Position numbers and translations under genes: made by a program
The notes under the pieces: generated by a model
The model's input: only the letters and a program-made list of their open reading frames with translations
What the model was told of the DNA's origin: nothing
Databases searched by the model: none
Source: Pleionea litopenaei
GTDB lineage: Bacteria > Pseudomonadota > Gammaproteobacteria > Enterobacterales > Kangiellaceae
Reading direction: 5' to 3'
DNA: 64,000 nucleotides
NCBI RefSeq assembly: GCF_031198435.1
Contig: NZ_CP133548.1
Span: forward strand, 2,328,001 to 2,392,000
Shown here: positions 1 through 9,751 of the stretch, in pieces
Layout of the letters: each line of letters begins with the position of its first letter
Numbering within the stretch: position 1 is the first letter of the stretch

Positions 1-684
1 CCCATAATTATGCAAAATGTAATTGGTGCCTGCATTACTGAACAAGTCAAGCTTGTGTTTTTCGATAACACTTACATGTACCCGCAAACCAATGAACCTC
101 AAGACGAGACCATGCGTTTTGAGCCTAGTGGTCCTAAAGGAAAGGTAAGAGCTCAGATCGCCACAATGCTGTTAGAGGCTATGCACACCCAGCGACTATC
201 AGCGATGATTTGCCGTGCACCAGAGTTTTATGGTCCCGGTAGAACACAAAGCATTACCAATGTGTCTATTTTAGAAAAACTAAAAGCGAGACAAAGAGCT
301 AACGTGTTTTTACGAGACGATACGTTTCGCACCCTCATATTTACACCCGATGCTAGCCGAGCGATGGCTCTTTTAGGCAATACAGAAGATGCTTATCAAC
401 AAACTTGGCACCTACCTTGTGATGATAATCGGCAAACCTATCGACAATTAATTAAAACATCGGAAGAGATTTTAGGGTTGACGAGTGACTATAGAATCTT
501 AAGCCAATGGCAACTAAAGCTTGTTGGACTTTTTAATCAAACAATTAAAGAAACCATTGAGTTACTTCCGCGCTACTCCGTCGACAACATTTTTCTTTCA
601 AGTAAATTCAAAGAACGCTTTCCTGACTTTGCCGTAACGACTTATCAACGTGGGCTGGAACAGTACTTTAATGACGATATTTAA
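1..684 (+). CDS. NAD-dependent epimerase/dehydratase family protein (5' truncated)
   Basis: The reading frame is open from the first base, so the true start lies upstream and only the C-terminal ~227 residues are present. The segment FYGPGR followed by a variable C-terminal half with an SDR-style substrate domain fits extended short-chain dehydrogenases, which act on nucleotide sugars or small hydroxy/keto substrates with NAD(P). The part that should carry the YxxxK catalytic pair reads SGPKGKVRAQ: the Lys is there, the Tyr is replaced, as in atypical SDRs that may not catalyse the classical reaction. The Rossmann GxxGxxG motif would be upstream of the window. Substrate unknown. Confidence 0.75.
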   Translation, partial: PIIMQNVIGACITEQVKLVFFDNTYMYPQTNEPQDETMRFEPSGPKGKVRAQIATMLLEAMHTQRLSAMICRAPEFYGPGRTQSITNVSILEKLKARQRANVFLRDDTFRTLIFTPDASRAMALLGNTEDAYQQTWHLPCDDNRQTYRQLIKTSEEILGLTSDYRILSQWQLKLVGLFNQTIKETIELLPRYSVDNIFLSSKFKERFPDFAVTTYQRGLEQYFNDDI

Positions 685-693
685 TCTAGATAA

Positions 694-1068
694 TCAATCA
701 ATAAAAAACACGAATGAAAAAGAAGTCAAAACGGTTAATGCAATAGAGAATAGAAGACCCAGATAAAACAGCCATTTAAAAATTATCATTTGACGATTCA
801 AGTAGACGATATACCAGACATTAAAATAAGGGCCTAAGGAATAAAAAATATTCGCAAAAATCCCATAAATTAATCCGCCAACCAGAAATTGCTTTAAGTT
901 AGTACCCGGTATAACTGGAAAAGTTATCAATGGTATACTTCCAGCCAAAAGCAAAAGTACATTAAATAATATCCGTTTTTTCTCCCAGTACTTCACGATA
1001 GTCGATGCTCGGCAATCTATTTGAGAGTCCGTTGCTACTTCAGAATATTGATACGGGTTGCTCACCAC
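694..1068 (-). CDS. Hypothetical membrane protein
   Basis: 124 residues with a short soluble N-terminus (about 35 residues) and then three or four hydrophobic segments, so an inner-membrane protein. I do not recognise a family. The GTG start at 1068 is supported by a GGAG eight bases upstream. It is convergent with the SDR gene, with only nine bases between the stops, and lies downstream of the chemotaxis receptor in the same orientation, so it could be the tail of that transcript. No function can be inferred. Confidence 0.65.
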   Translation of the reverse strand: MVSNPYQYSEVATDSQIDCRASTIVKYWEKKRILFNVLLLLAGSIPLITFPVIPGTNLKQFLVGGLIYGIFANIFYSLGPYFNVWYIVYLNRQMIIFKWLFYLGLLFSIALTVLTSFSFVFFID

Positions 1069-1104
1069 TTAATAGTCTCCGCGGTCGGTTACTGTTTAAA
1101 AGAT

Positions 1105-3021
1105 CTAAGTCTTAAATTGAGAAACTAAGGCCGATAATCGACCAGAAAGCCTAGTTAAATTATCACTCACTGATTGAGCACTGCTGACGCCTTCAGCTGA
1201 TTTATCGGCTAACACTGCAATTGAGCTCACATTTTTATTAATATCATTAGCCACCGCGCTTTGTTCCTGTGCCGCAGTTGCAATTTGTGTGTTCATACTA
1301 GAAATGGACGCTATAGCCTGAGTAATAGTAACCAAAGAATCTTCGGCCTCACTTGCTTTGCTGAGAGTAACATCGGCTTCTTTTCTTCCAGACTGCATGG
1401 CTTCCACGGCTGAGTTAGCGCCAGCTTGCAATGACTCAATGATGTCTTGAATTTCTCGAGTTGACTCTTGCGTCCTGCTCGCGAGTGTTCGTACTTCGTC
1501 GGCAACAACTGCAAATCCACGGCCTTGCTCCCCGGCTCTCGCGGCCTCAATCGCAGCGTTAAGTGCCAGCAAATTTGTTTGCTCTGCAATGCCTTTAATT
1601 ACATCTAACACCGTATCGATATTTTGTGTTTGCTTTTGCAGCTCTCCGGTTACATTACCAATTTGTTGAACTTCACCTGCGAGCTTAGACACTGACTGCA
1701 CAGTTTCATCAACAATGACGTTGATTTGCTTAGCTTGCCTATCTGCTTCTAACGCAAAGTCCGCAGCTTCCGTAGTATTGGTTGCAACTTCATGAACCGA
1801 TGCTGACATTTCATTAATTGCCGCAGCAACTTGCTCAACGCCAAGCTTTTGCTCATCAACCGTTGCTCGGGTCGATTGAGCGATCTGTAACATTTCGCTT
1901 GCTGAACCACTCAGCGTCTTTGTCGAATCAGCAACATCAACAATAAGGTTTCGAATTTTTTCAGCAAACTTATTAAACGCTTTTCCGAGCCTAGCAAGTT
2001 CGTTATTGCCTTGCTCTTCAAGTCTTTGAGTTAAATCACCATCGCCAGCGGCAATATCGTTTAAGGCACTAACAACCTCCTCAATGGGTTTACTGATGGT
2101 TCTTGTTAAAAAGAAAGAGAAAGCTATTCCGGCGATGAGCGCGAACAGGCCAATCATAAAGACTTCGTTTTGCTGGCTTTGAATCGCCTCGGCATAGTAA
2201 GAACGGTCCATTGCTACTTCTAAGACACCGATAATGTTTCCACTATAATCCCTAACTGGGCCGGCAATATGACCGGCTTCTCTACCATTAACTTTGTGCT
2301 GTTGTACCGGAGTTAACCCTTTCAATGCATCCATCAAAGTATTTGAGTCCAGCCGAGAAGCTGCATCAATGGTTCCCGCGAAATACGCCATGCCACCGCT
2401 TTCTACTAGGTGTAATGCAATGTCGATGTTATTTTGCTGCTTAAAATTATCGAAGAATGTTTGTCCAAAGGACATCCCAAACTCCAAAGACCCAATGTGC
2501 TTACCTTGAAATTTTACCGGAACCATTCCGCGTGAACCTAAACCAGCCACACCTTTCTCAAGGCCGCGAATTGCTTTCACTGATGTGTTCGTAGACACCA
2601 CGGTGCTTCGAAAGGATGAGAGATCGTCTCCGAACTTCTCTGGCTTGTGAACACGCAAGAAAGACGTTGCAGGAGGTAAATGAAATTGAAATTGTCGCAC
2701 CGCATAATCAGGATTCGACTTTAATACGTTAAATGAAGGAACGAGCATTTGCGCAAGTGCGTCTCTTTCTTTGTTCGCTAACCGCTGTTGAACCTCTGGA
2801 ATATTACCCACCAGAGCACTCATCATTTCAGCCACTCGCCCTTCTTCTTCAATCTGCGAGAGCACTTGTCGATAGTAGGTCTCAAGCTCCCTCGCTTCGG
2901 CTTGCATCAATACCGACTTCATATTACTAATGCTTAGAATGGACACCAGTAGAATGGTTACAATAACGCTCAGAATAACTCCAAGGCCAATTTTCATATT
3001 GATATTAAGATTCTTAAACAT
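1105..3021 (-). CDS. Methyl-accepting chemotaxis protein
   Basis: 638 residues. An N-terminal membrane segment (about 12-33) is followed by a periplasmic sensor region (about 35-285), a second membrane segment (about 287-305), a HAMP domain and the cytoplasmic signalling helix bundle. The hairpin that contacts CheA/CheW is present with the core [19 protein letters not shown]. The periplasmic part contains a segment around [13 protein letters not shown] and [13 protein letters not shown] that resembles double-Cache sensory domains of the dCache_3 kind; the ligand is unknown. No C-terminal CheR-tethering pentapeptide is seen. It relays ligand occupancy to the chemotaxis kinase; no che genes are nearby. 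Confidence 0.93.
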   Translation of the reverse strand: MFKNLNINMKIGLGVILSVIVTILLVSILSISNMKSVLMQAEARELETYYRQVLSQIEEEGRVAEMMSALVGNIPEVQQRLANKERDALAQMLVPSFNVLKSNPDYAVRQFQFHLPPATSFLRVHKPEKFGDDLSSFRSTVVSTNTSVKAIRGLEKGVAGLGSRGMVPVKFQGKHIGSLEFGMSFGQTFFDNFKQQNNIDIALHLVESGGMAYFAGTIDAASRLDSNTLMDALKGLTPVQQHKVNGREAGHIAGPVRDYSGNIIGVLEVAMDRSYYAEAIQSQQNEVFMIGLFALIAGIAFSFFLTRTISKPIEEVVSALNDIAAGDGDLTQRLEEQGNNELARLGKAFNKFAEKIRNLIVDVADSTKTLSGSASEMLQIAQSTRATVDEQKLGVEQVAAAINEMSASVHEVATNTTEAADFALEADRQAKQINVIVDETVQSVSKLAGEVQQIGNVTGELQKQTQNIDTVLDVIKGIAEQTNLLALNAAIEAARAGEQGRGFAVVADEVRTLASRTQESTREIQDIIESLQAGANSAVEAMQSGRKEADVTLSKASEAEDSLVTITQAIASISSMNTQIATAAQEQSAVANDINKNVSSIAVLADKSAEGVSSAQSVSDNLTRLSGRLSALVSQFKT

Positions 3022-3158
3022 AGCAATGAGACTCTTTCAAGACGATAGCAATACTTAGTACATAGACTAAAATATAGTCTACTTTTCAACTTCTTAGAAA
3101 ATTAAGTAATGGACTATCTAAGAGTCAGGTTTTGAGCCGATCTTTAAGATTTAATGTC

Positions 3159-4649
3159 TTATTGCTTTTCTAGCCGACTTGATTTTAGGAAAGCTAGTAC
3201 CTGCTTAAGTCTCTTCTCACGAGTGAGTCGCGCCTGGTAGTTTGGAATGATAACGTCTGGCGTCACACCGTCTGGTTGTGCCTCTCCATTCGGACGAATA
3301 ATTAACGCCTTAGGATATCCTACCTGAATGCCCGTGTGAGTCAGCTTAAAATGTTCCATCGCTCCATAAGTTGTCGCTAAATCACTGGTTTTTTCACCGA
3401 TGACCGTAGCAAATTGATAATCTTGAGCGATCGCAGCAACAGAGACGGCATTACTGTAAGAAAAGCGGTCAATCCACACGAATACATTTATATTTTTATC
3501 GACTATTGAGTGTGGCTTTGCATTCGGTAAGCTGTTGTCTAAAGGAAACGAAATAACATCACCTTCTTGATGACGACTATAGAAATCTTCAAGCTTGGTA
3601 GTGATATCATCGGCCGACCCGCTTTTTGGAAATCGAGCCTGATTAGCGGCACGAGAAAGTGCAGAGACTTTAATTCGAAAGTCGGATGCGAACCGAAAGG
3701 GTTTATCGGCAAACCATGCCAGCATCAAATCACTAAAGCTATTGGTACCTCCGGGATTACCGGTGATATCGATAACAATGGTCGATACATTAGCTTCAAT
3801 AAAATGCTTGAAAGCGTCGTCAATAAAGGTTTTAAATTCCGTGTTATCCCATGTTTCAATCTCATTTGTCGCGTATACGTTATAAAACGGCCCAGGTTTC
3901 AAATAGCCTATTGCGCCATCGATGACTTTATATTCTCGAGGTTTTGAATCAGTTTGCGTTTGACTTTCTGATGTCTGTTGAGACTGCTTGTCTTGGGTCA
4001 GTGTGACTTGAACAATTTCAAAGACATTATTAGAGATCGGGTCTTTCAGTTTAAGATGGTAGCTTTCTTTTTGACCTTGATCTAACCACAACAAAGGCGC
4101 CACCATTTGTTCTAATAACTCATTGCGCAACTGAGCGTTATCTGCTGATAGGTAACCTCGAAGTGGTTTTAACCAATCATTCACAGAGATGCCATCAACC
4201 GATAGCACTTGATGACCATGTTTAATCTTATCCGATAAGCCAAAATACTGGTCAACTCGAACCTCGTTATCATCGATCGAAAAGGACAAGGGTAACGTTT
4301 TACCGCCTTGATCAATAAACGACATAAAATCAGCCATCGGGAAATCGATTCGCGTATGAGCTATATTCGCATGTGCTGCGAACTTCATAAAACGTTTCTG
4401 CGCTTCGAAAACCGTTAAAGGTTCATCCAACTCGGTGAGTCCTCGCGCAAACATAGAGTCAAACTCGGCTTTTGACCGGTGTGCATAGAGGTCATAACTA
4501 CCTAGCTGTAATCCTGCGTAGAGTTGTTGAAAATCTTCCTTTAATTGCTCTGTTGAAATCAGCTTACTTGAATTCAATTGATCAGCATGACCAGATATAG
4601 ACATAACAACGGGTATAACAATGGACAACCATCGGGTAACTATTCGCAT
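3159..4649 (-). CDS. S41 family peptidase, exported
   Basis: The protein starts with a signal peptide (positively charged MRIVTRW, hydrophobic stretch, cleavage near GHA). The C-terminal half has the tail-specific-protease/C-terminal-processing fold: VIDITGNPGGTN in the middle, a probable catalytic Ser in RFSYSNAVSVA, then IGEKTSD, and the closing PDGVTPDVIIPNY typical of S41. The N-terminal ~200 residues probably include the cap and PDZ-like parts. I chose ATG 4649 rather than GTG 4658 because of the signal peptide and a GAG eight bases upstream. It follows the winged-helix regulator gene in the same orientation with a ~150-bp gap. A periplasmic protease is likely; substrate unknown. Confidence 0.85.
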   Translation of the reverse strand: MRIVTRWLSIVIPVVMSISGHADQLNSSKLISTEQLKEDFQQLYAGLQLGSYDLYAHRSKAEFDSMFARGLTELDEPLTVFEAQKRFMKFAAHANIAHTRIDFPMADFMSFIDQGGKTLPLSFSIDDNEVRVDQYFGLSDKIKHGHQVLSVDGISVNDWLKPLRGYLSADNAQLRNELLEQMVAPLLWLDQGQKESYHLKLKDPISNNVFEIVQVTLTQDKQSQQTSESQTQTDSKPREYKVIDGAIGYLKPGPFYNVYATNEIETWDNTEFKTFIDDAFKHFIEANVSTIVIDITGNPGGTNSFSDLMLAWFADKPFRFASDFRIKVSALSRAANQARFPKSGSADDITTKLEDFYSRHQEGDVISFPLDNSLPNAKPHSIVDKNINVFVWIDRFSYSNAVSVAAIAQDYQFATVIGEKTSDLATTYGAMEHFKLTHTGIQVGYPKALIIRPNGEAQPDGVTPDVIIPNYQARLTREKRLKQVLAFLKSSRLEKQ

Positions 4650-4797
4650 GAAAAACACTCTTTTAAGTCTTTTGGAGTTTCAAGGTTATGTTTACTGAAA
4701 GAATAAGTCCTGACAAGATACTATGATTGCTCGGACAAAAAGCTGACAATAGCTATCTTATTGATAAATCGAAGTTTCTCAAACTCTTTAGAGGGTG

Positions 4798-6099
4798 CTA
4801 TTTTTCTTCGAGCGGAAAGAGTTGGCGACATGCATACGCCGTCTTGAGTCTCTGGTTGATGGTTTCGCACAGATCTAAAGCCCCCGGAGAGTCGCCCGTC
4901 ACATGAAATACTTTCGCTAACCCAATGCTCGCCTTCTCGTGTAATGGTGCGTATTTAATGGCTCGTCGATACCAGGTTTCAGCGACTTGATATTCTCCTA
5001 GTTCTCGATAATGCTCCCCCATCAAAGCCGCTAAACTTGCGATCCATGGCCGAATTTGCACTTCTTGTTCCGAGTACTGCTGCTCCATGGAAAAAAAGGC
5101 GCGCTCATACAATGTTAGCGCGACCTTCGGCTCACCAGTTGCCTTTTTTAACTCACCTAAGTTGATCAATACTGGCCAAGCCTTGCCTTCGACATCCAGC
5201 TCTAACGCACCTTGATAAATTTTAATGGCCCCGTCAAAGTCTCCTTGCGCTGACAGTACAAAACCTAAAGCTTTTAAAGCAACAATGCTATTGGGTCGAA
5301 GTGCAACTGCCTTTTCGGCCAATGTGCGTGCCCTCTTTAGCTGCGCTTGGGCTGCTTGGTTATTGAGCGCACCAGAGATGACTTTAGCGGTTAACGTATT
5401 AACGTCTGCTTGCTTGATTTCTGAATGAGCATCACCGCTCCAACGTAACGCGCGTTGTACCAATGCATTTGCAAGACCGGCATAGGCTTCTGCCGAATTT
5501 GGATGCAAGGTTAATTGCTGCTGATACAAGGTGATGGCCATTTCATTATCTGCTAGACGCATTTGATGATAGTAATCGTCTGCTTGTGCTAACAGATCAT
5601 CTTTTGGACCACTAGGTGAATTAGAACTCTGAGAAAACCAGATGACGAAAGCGAGCAAAAGAAACATTATAAAAAAGACGATTATGATTAACGTTTTATA
5701 TCTTAAGGCGACACTTTCTTCTTTCGGAAACTCTACCGGAGCGATTAATCGATACCCTCGTTTAGGAAGCGTCTCGATAAACGCAGGGTCTTTAGGGTCA
5801 TCATTCAAACTTGCTCGCAAGCGAGAGATAGTTCTTAGCAAGGTGTCATCAGATACATACTGATTGGGCCATACTTTTTGAATCAGAGAATCTTTAGAAA
5901 CAAGGCGACCATTGTTTAAGGCGAGGCACTGTAATACTTGGCTACTTTTAGGCTCTAATCGAATAGATTCTTCGGGATTGATGTCTCTGGACTGTTGCGC
6001 TTTTGTCGAAGGACTGTATTGCCAAGGTGTTATGAGGCCGCTATCAAAATCGACCATATAATCCCCAATACGTACTTTTGAAAAAACATTATCTTTCAT
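4798..6099 (-). CDS. CadC-like winged-helix regulator with membrane anchor and TPR domain
   Basis: Residues about 1-125 form an OmpR/PhoB-type DNA-binding domain without a receiver (LNNGRLVSKDSLIQKVW, then LRTISRLRASL and IETLPKRGYRLIAPV, the usual wing signature). One transmembrane helix follows (about 135-155), then a periplasmic region of tetratricopeptide repeats (AYAGLANALVQRAL, LKALGFVLSAQGDFDGAIK, ASIGLAKVFHVTGD). This is the ToxR/CadC layout: DNA is bound from the membrane in response to a periplasmic signal. ATG 6099 is preferred over an upstream in-frame codon at 6168, which adds an unrelated Cys-rich tail. The promoter region carries degenerate 20-bp tandem repeats. Targets unknown; the downstream S41 gene is an obvious candidate. 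Confidence 0.88.
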   Translation of the reverse strand: MKDNVFSKVRIGDYMVDFDSGLITPWQYSPSTKAQQSRDINPEESIRLEPKSSQVLQCLALNNGRLVSKDSLIQKVWPNQYVSDDTLLRTISRLRASLNDDPKDPAFIETLPKRGYRLIAPVEFPKEESVALRYKTLIIIVFFIMFLLLAFVIWFSQSSNSPSGPKDDLLAQADDYYHQMRLADNEMAITLYQQQLTLHPNSAEAYAGLANALVQRALRWSGDAHSEIKQADVNTLTAKVISGALNNQAAQAQLKRARTLAEKAVALRPNSIVALKALGFVLSAQGDFDGAIKIYQGALELDVEGKAWPVLINLGELKKATGEPKVALTLYERAFFSMEQQYSEQEVQIRPWIASLAALMGEHYRELGEYQVAETWYRRAIKYAPLHEKASIGLAKVFHVTGDSPGALDLCETINQRLKTAYACRQLFPLEEK

Positions 6100-6163
6100 A
6101 ATTACAATATTTCGACAACTCAAGTAAATTAGAGAATGCTTAGAATCACAGACTACTACGCAC

Positions 6164-6222
6164 AGCACAGATTATTATGCTCAAGCACAGAATATTAAAA
6201 TCAAGCGTAGAGTATTAGATCA
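6164..6222. repeat. Degenerate ~20-bp tandem repeat
   Basis: Three imperfect copies beginning AGCACAG / AGCACAG / AGCGTAG, at 6164, 6184 and 6204, each ending in TCA. They lie 65-120 bp upstream of the winged-helix regulator start, in the 379-bp stretch (6100-6478) between the two divergent genes. Repeated half-sites for a regulator, or simple slippage duplication, are both possible. Nothing else is recognised in that stretch. Confidence 0.55.
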
Positions 6223-6478
6223 AGAATATACCACCATATTTACCCTATAAACAGTCTAGCGGCTTGCGCGATTTTAAACTTATTGAAACGTCTATCTCGA
6301 CTCATAGAATGACTGACTTGTTTTTTCAATTATTGGTCTTAAGCGTCTATAGTTAATAAAGAGACTTTTAGTGAGGCTCTAAGCCGCTTTCTTTAAACGG
6401 GATTCTCTAAGTGAAACGTTGAGGGACTTAGCTAAATTAGTAAACTTTGTTAGAGGTCAACTTAGATTGAATATCAAA

Positions 6479-7207
6479 ATGCTACTGGCTAAATTCGCTT
6501 TAGTAGCTTATGTAATAATTAAATCATTGAGTGCTTTTGCCAGCACAGAGAAACTGTTGTTAACCTCAGAGTCGCCAGTTTCTACTCTGCCTGCTCCATT
6601 CCAACTATTAGAACCATGGTTTATTGTTTCAGTATGCTTAATGTTAGTCATTATATACCTACTAAGAGTGAATCGTCGTATTAAGCGCCAACTCAATAAA
6701 TATACGGATAAAAATAGTCAACTTGAATCCCCCAATAGGAAGCAGATATTAGATACGGCAAAACTCGAGTTCAACTCAGCGCAGCGCTATAAATACCCAT
6801 TAACTATTACAATTATCGAAATTGACCACTTTAAGCAAGAGTTGGAGAAATCAAATAATTCTTCAGCGAAGAGTTCATCAGAAGAAACAGCGGAAGTATT
6901 TATGGAAAACTTTTCTAGTATTTGTCAGAAAATTATCAGAGAACAAGATTCATTTGGTAGATACAGCATTGAAGAGTGGCTTCTGGTCTTCCCACACACC
7001 AATATCACTGAGGCAGACACTATTTTACAAAGGATAAGAGCTGACATTTCCAATCTTTGTATTTCTAATGAAAAAGCAGCGACATTTAGCGCTGGATTAA
7101 CTGAATTGGATGAACAGGATATTACGCTTAAAGATCTTATAAAACGTGCTGACGATGCTCTATTTATTGCTAAAGAACAAGGTAGAAATCGCAGTATAGT
7201 GTCTTAA
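6479..7207 (+). CDS. Membrane GGDEF-family protein with degenerate active-site motif
   Basis: With ATG 6479 the protein has a signal-like first helix (MLLAKFALVAYVIIKSLSAFA), a short periplasmic loop, a second membrane helix (about 40-60) and a cytoplasmic GGDEF fold of ~155 residues. The metal-binding I-E-I-D-H-F-K segment and the closing ADDALFIAKEQGRN are well conserved. The signature loop, however, reads GRYSIEEW (S163-I-E-E-W) where active diguanylate cyclases have GG(D/E)EF, and inserted Ser-rich sequence follows the first metal site. It is therefore probably unable to make c-di-GMP and may be a receptor or scaffold. A TTG start at 6419 is possible but would spoil the signal sequence. 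Confidence 0.82.
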   Translation: MLLAKFALVAYVIIKSLSAFASTEKLLLTSESPVSTLPAPFQLLEPWFIVSVCLMLVIIYLLRVNRRIKRQLNKYTDKNSQLESPNRKQILDTAKLEFNSAQRYKYPLTITIIEIDHFKQELEKSNNSSAKSSSEETAEVFMENFSSICQKIIREQDSFGRYSIEEWLLVFPHTNITEADTILQRIRADISNLCISNEKAATFSAGLTELDEQDITLKDLIKRADDALFIAKEQGRNRSIVS

Positions 7208-7223
7208 GAATGTTTCTGCTGGG

Positions 7224-7604
7224 TTAATCTTCTTCGCATTGCTCATGCGCATCGTCTTGGCTCTTTACGTAGTCATACACTAGCGTTGAAAGCATACTCA
7301 AAAAAACCAATGCAAAGAAAAATTCAAAGGCAGTAATTAGTTTATAAAATCCCCAGCACAATAGAATAAGCACCTCTATTAATGCTAAAACAAAAGCCCA
7401 TTTAAAATTCCGTTTTAGCCCTAAGGTAACCACCAAGTTAAAAATAAAAAATGGTAACACAATACTATAAAATGTAGTTGCGCTGCCCATAGCAACTTCG
7501 TTCACGGAATAACCAGCAATAACCGCAGCAGATGACACCGCTATTGCCAATAAAACAAACAGGGTGAAGAAGCTAAATCCAACTGCTGACCGCTGAAGAT
7601 TCAT
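7224..7604 (-). CDS. Hypothetical four-helix membrane protein
   Basis: 126 residues from ATG 7604, preceded by GGAAGG at eight bases, a better start than the in-frame ATG codons further upstream. Four hydrophobic segments are separated by short loops, and the C-terminus is acidic (KSQDDAHEQCEED). No family is recognised. It is convergent with the GGDEF gene, with 16 bases between the stops, and divergent from the next gene; probably monocistronic. Confidence 0.7.
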   Translation of the reverse strand: MNLQRSAVGFSFFTLFVLLAIAVSSAAVIAGYSVNEVAMGSATTFYSIVLPFFIFNLVVTLGLKRNFKWAFVLALIEVLILLCWGFYKLITAFEFFFALVFLSMLSTLVYDYVKSQDDAHEQCEED

Positions 7605-7799
7605 CGAGGTATCCTTCCAAAAGAAAATTGAGTCAATCATAAAAAGAGCGAGTATACACACTGATATTTCACTACCACCAATCGGCTTACGAGGGCTTGA
7701 CTAGAGTTAATTTGTGCTCACTCGTCGGTCAGAGTATGCTTTACTCGCTCGATAATAGCACTAATCTCGTGCATAAAATCAATAGTTAAGGATACATCA

Positions 7800-8300
7800 A
7801 TGCCCTTTACCCCAATACATATGGGCCCGGGAATTCTCATTAAGTCAGTATTGCAAGGCAGCTTCAGTTTAATGGTTTTCGGCTGGGCACAAATTGTGAT
7901 GGATATTCAACCTTTATTCGTCATGATTACGGGTGAAGGTCATTTACATGGCTTTACACATACTTACTTGGGTGCTTTGATTATCGCAGCCATCGCAGCG
8001 CTCAGTGGCAAGTACCTCTCAGAGATAGGGTTGTTTCTACTTAAACTTCCTCTGAGTCAAAGAAAGGTCAAGTGGTCCATTGCCATAATTAGTGCATTAA
8101 TCGGCAGTGCAAGTCATGTCTGGTTAGACAGTATTATGCATTCTGATCTAGAACCTTTTTATCCTTGGGCCAAGGATAACCCCATGTTGGGTTGGCTCAG
8201 TATTTCAGCTCTTCATCAATGGTGCTTATATTCTGGATTGCTAGGGAGTGTTATTTACTTTGCGGTTCAATGGCGACTGAAAAACAGCCGCCATGAATAG
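7800..8300 (+). CDS. Membrane protein with conserved His residues (YdjM/DUF4184-like)
   Basis: 166 residues, about five hydrophobic segments. The N-terminus MPFTPIHMGPG, the central HGFTHTYLGA and the later SHVWLDSIMHSD resemble the small inner-membrane proteins loosely called metal-dependent hydrolases, in which clustered His and Asp near the membrane surface could bind metal. Enzyme activity in such proteins is largely unproven. AAGGAT seven bases before ATG 7800 supports the start. It is convergent with the metalloprotease gene and no operon partner is visible. Confidence 0.65.
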   Translation: MPFTPIHMGPGILIKSVLQGSFSLMVFGWAQIVMDIQPLFVMITGEGHLHGFTHTYLGALIIAAIAALSGKYLSEIGLFLLKLPLSQRKVKWSIAIISALIGSASHVWLDSIMHSDLEPFYPWAKDNPMLGWLSISALHQWCLYSGLLGSVIYFAVQWRLKNSRHE

Positions 8301-8352
8301 ATAACTCATGCAATAATTTATAGATTAATGCTCAAGATTCTATATTGATACA

Positions 8353-9660
8353 TTATCCTGCACAGCTATTTTCTGCTTCGCTGTACATTCGCTTCGCTGC
8401 ACGAAGATTATTTTTAGAATCAACAAAGTTAACCTTAGCCGTTTCGTATTCACCTTTCGCGGCTTCATAAACCGGCACGTAGTTATCGAACTCTGTTTGT
8501 GCCGGCGCTACTAATGGAGCCACTGCATCGCGATTAATCACAGCTTGCTCATACAAAGCCTTAAACCTAAGATACTTTTTATACAACGAATTTCGTACAC
8601 GGTCTGATTCGCCCACACTGTTATTGTACTCATCAAGAAATTGATCTCGCTTTGCTAAGTTAGTGTCTGCTTGTTTAATGTATTTGGCGTGATCTCGTGC
8701 CAGCTTTAAAGCCGTACGTTTTAACAATGAGTGCTGCTTACGAACATCTCGGTATTCCAACTTTTCAGTATCATAAATGACTTTTGCAGAGTCATAGTCA
8801 GTTTGAGCATCATCCAACAACTGCTGAGCGGTCGCTAAGCAACTTCCAACACCACCATTACCATTATTGGTCTCACCAAAATAATTAGCAATTTGCGGAG
8901 CTGTGATACCAATGGTGTATACCGCATCGGCACCATCGCTGGCATTACCTCGATTAACCCCACAAGGTTGGCCATTGCAAGTCAAGTTAGGGGAAGAAAA
9001 TTTATAAATTTTTCCGTTAACGTAATCGACATTAAACGCACTTTGATACGCCATGATGGTGGTAAAGTCGTTCACGATTCCATGACCTAATGCATACGGA
9101 AAAGTGCCGCCAGAACCATCTTGTAATCTTGAATGACGTAGCCCCATATTATGACCCAGCTCATGAGCGGTCACATAGTCGCCACAGGTTGTCGCTGAAA
9201 CATGCGACATCATATAATTGTCCCATGACGCCATATTGCCGTTACTGTTGTACCCACCAATCCAAGCAATACCACAACTGTTGTGCGAATCATCATAAGG
9301 TCGCATAAAAATGACCATATCGGCGCCGTAGGTGGTGCGCATGTCAGCAATACTTTGAAACGGAGAGTCGCCATTGGTCATTCGATTTAACGCGACCTCT
9401 GAATCTCCCACCGTATTGTATGAAACTAGTTGCGAGTGCACTAAGCGCAACTCAATATCAATATTACTGTCTAAATAAATTTGATTAGAGACATTAATCA
9501 AATGTTGAATTCTAGTATTCGCGTCGCCACTGTATTGAGCCGCCAGATCAGAATTATAAAGAACGAGCACATCGATGGTCGTCGATGCCGCTTTTGAAGT
9601 GACTGAATAACTCGAAACGATTAAGAGAAAACTAAATACACGAATGTATCTTGCAAACAT
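8353..9660 (-). CDS. Secreted reprolysin-like zinc metalloprotease with coiled-coil tail
   Basis: 435 residues. A signal peptide (about 1-25, ending SKA) leads directly into a metzincin catalytic domain with HELGHNMGLRH (residues 166-176) and a Met-turn TIMAY (~203), so zinc is bound by three His with Glu167 as general base. Paired Cys occur at 129/159 and 228/233. After a Gly-rich linker (~265-272) comes a ~160-residue charged, heptad-like tail running from Cys274 to Cys433. No propeptide is encoded, which is unusual for the family: the upstream gene, 91 bp away in the same orientation, may supply it. GAGG precedes the ATG. Confidence 0.9.
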   Translation of the reverse strand: MFARYIRVFSFLLIVSSYSVTSKAASTTIDVLVLYNSDLAAQYSGDANTRIQHLINVSNQIYLDSNIDIELRLVHSQLVSYNTVGDSEVALNRMTNGDSPFQSIADMRTTYGADMVIFMRPYDDSHNSCGIAWIGGYNSNGNMASWDNYMMSHVSATTCGDYVTAHELGHNMGLRHSRLQDGSGGTFPYALGHGIVNDFTTIMAYQSAFNVDYVNGKIYKFSSPNLTCNGQPCGVNRGNASDGADAVYTIGITAPQIANYFGETNNGNGGVGSCLATAQQLLDDAQTDYDSAKVIYDTEKLEYRDVRKQHSLLKRTALKLARDHAKYIKQADTNLAKRDQFLDEYNNSVGESDRVRNSLYKKYLRFKALYEQAVINRDAVAPLVAPAQTEFDNYVPVYEAAKGEYETAKVNFVDSKNNLRAAKRMYSEAENSCAG

Positions 9661-9751
9661 GTTATACCTCGCCTTTACTGAAAACCATCCTGGTTAGCAA
9701 CGAACTGATCGTCGCGCGCATCCGTTAAAGCGCAAAGTGTTGATAATAATT

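Noticed and set aside
3567-3947. 126-codon frame on the plus strand
   Set aside because: Lies wholly inside the S41 peptidase gene on the other strand and has no ribosome-binding site or protein-like pattern.
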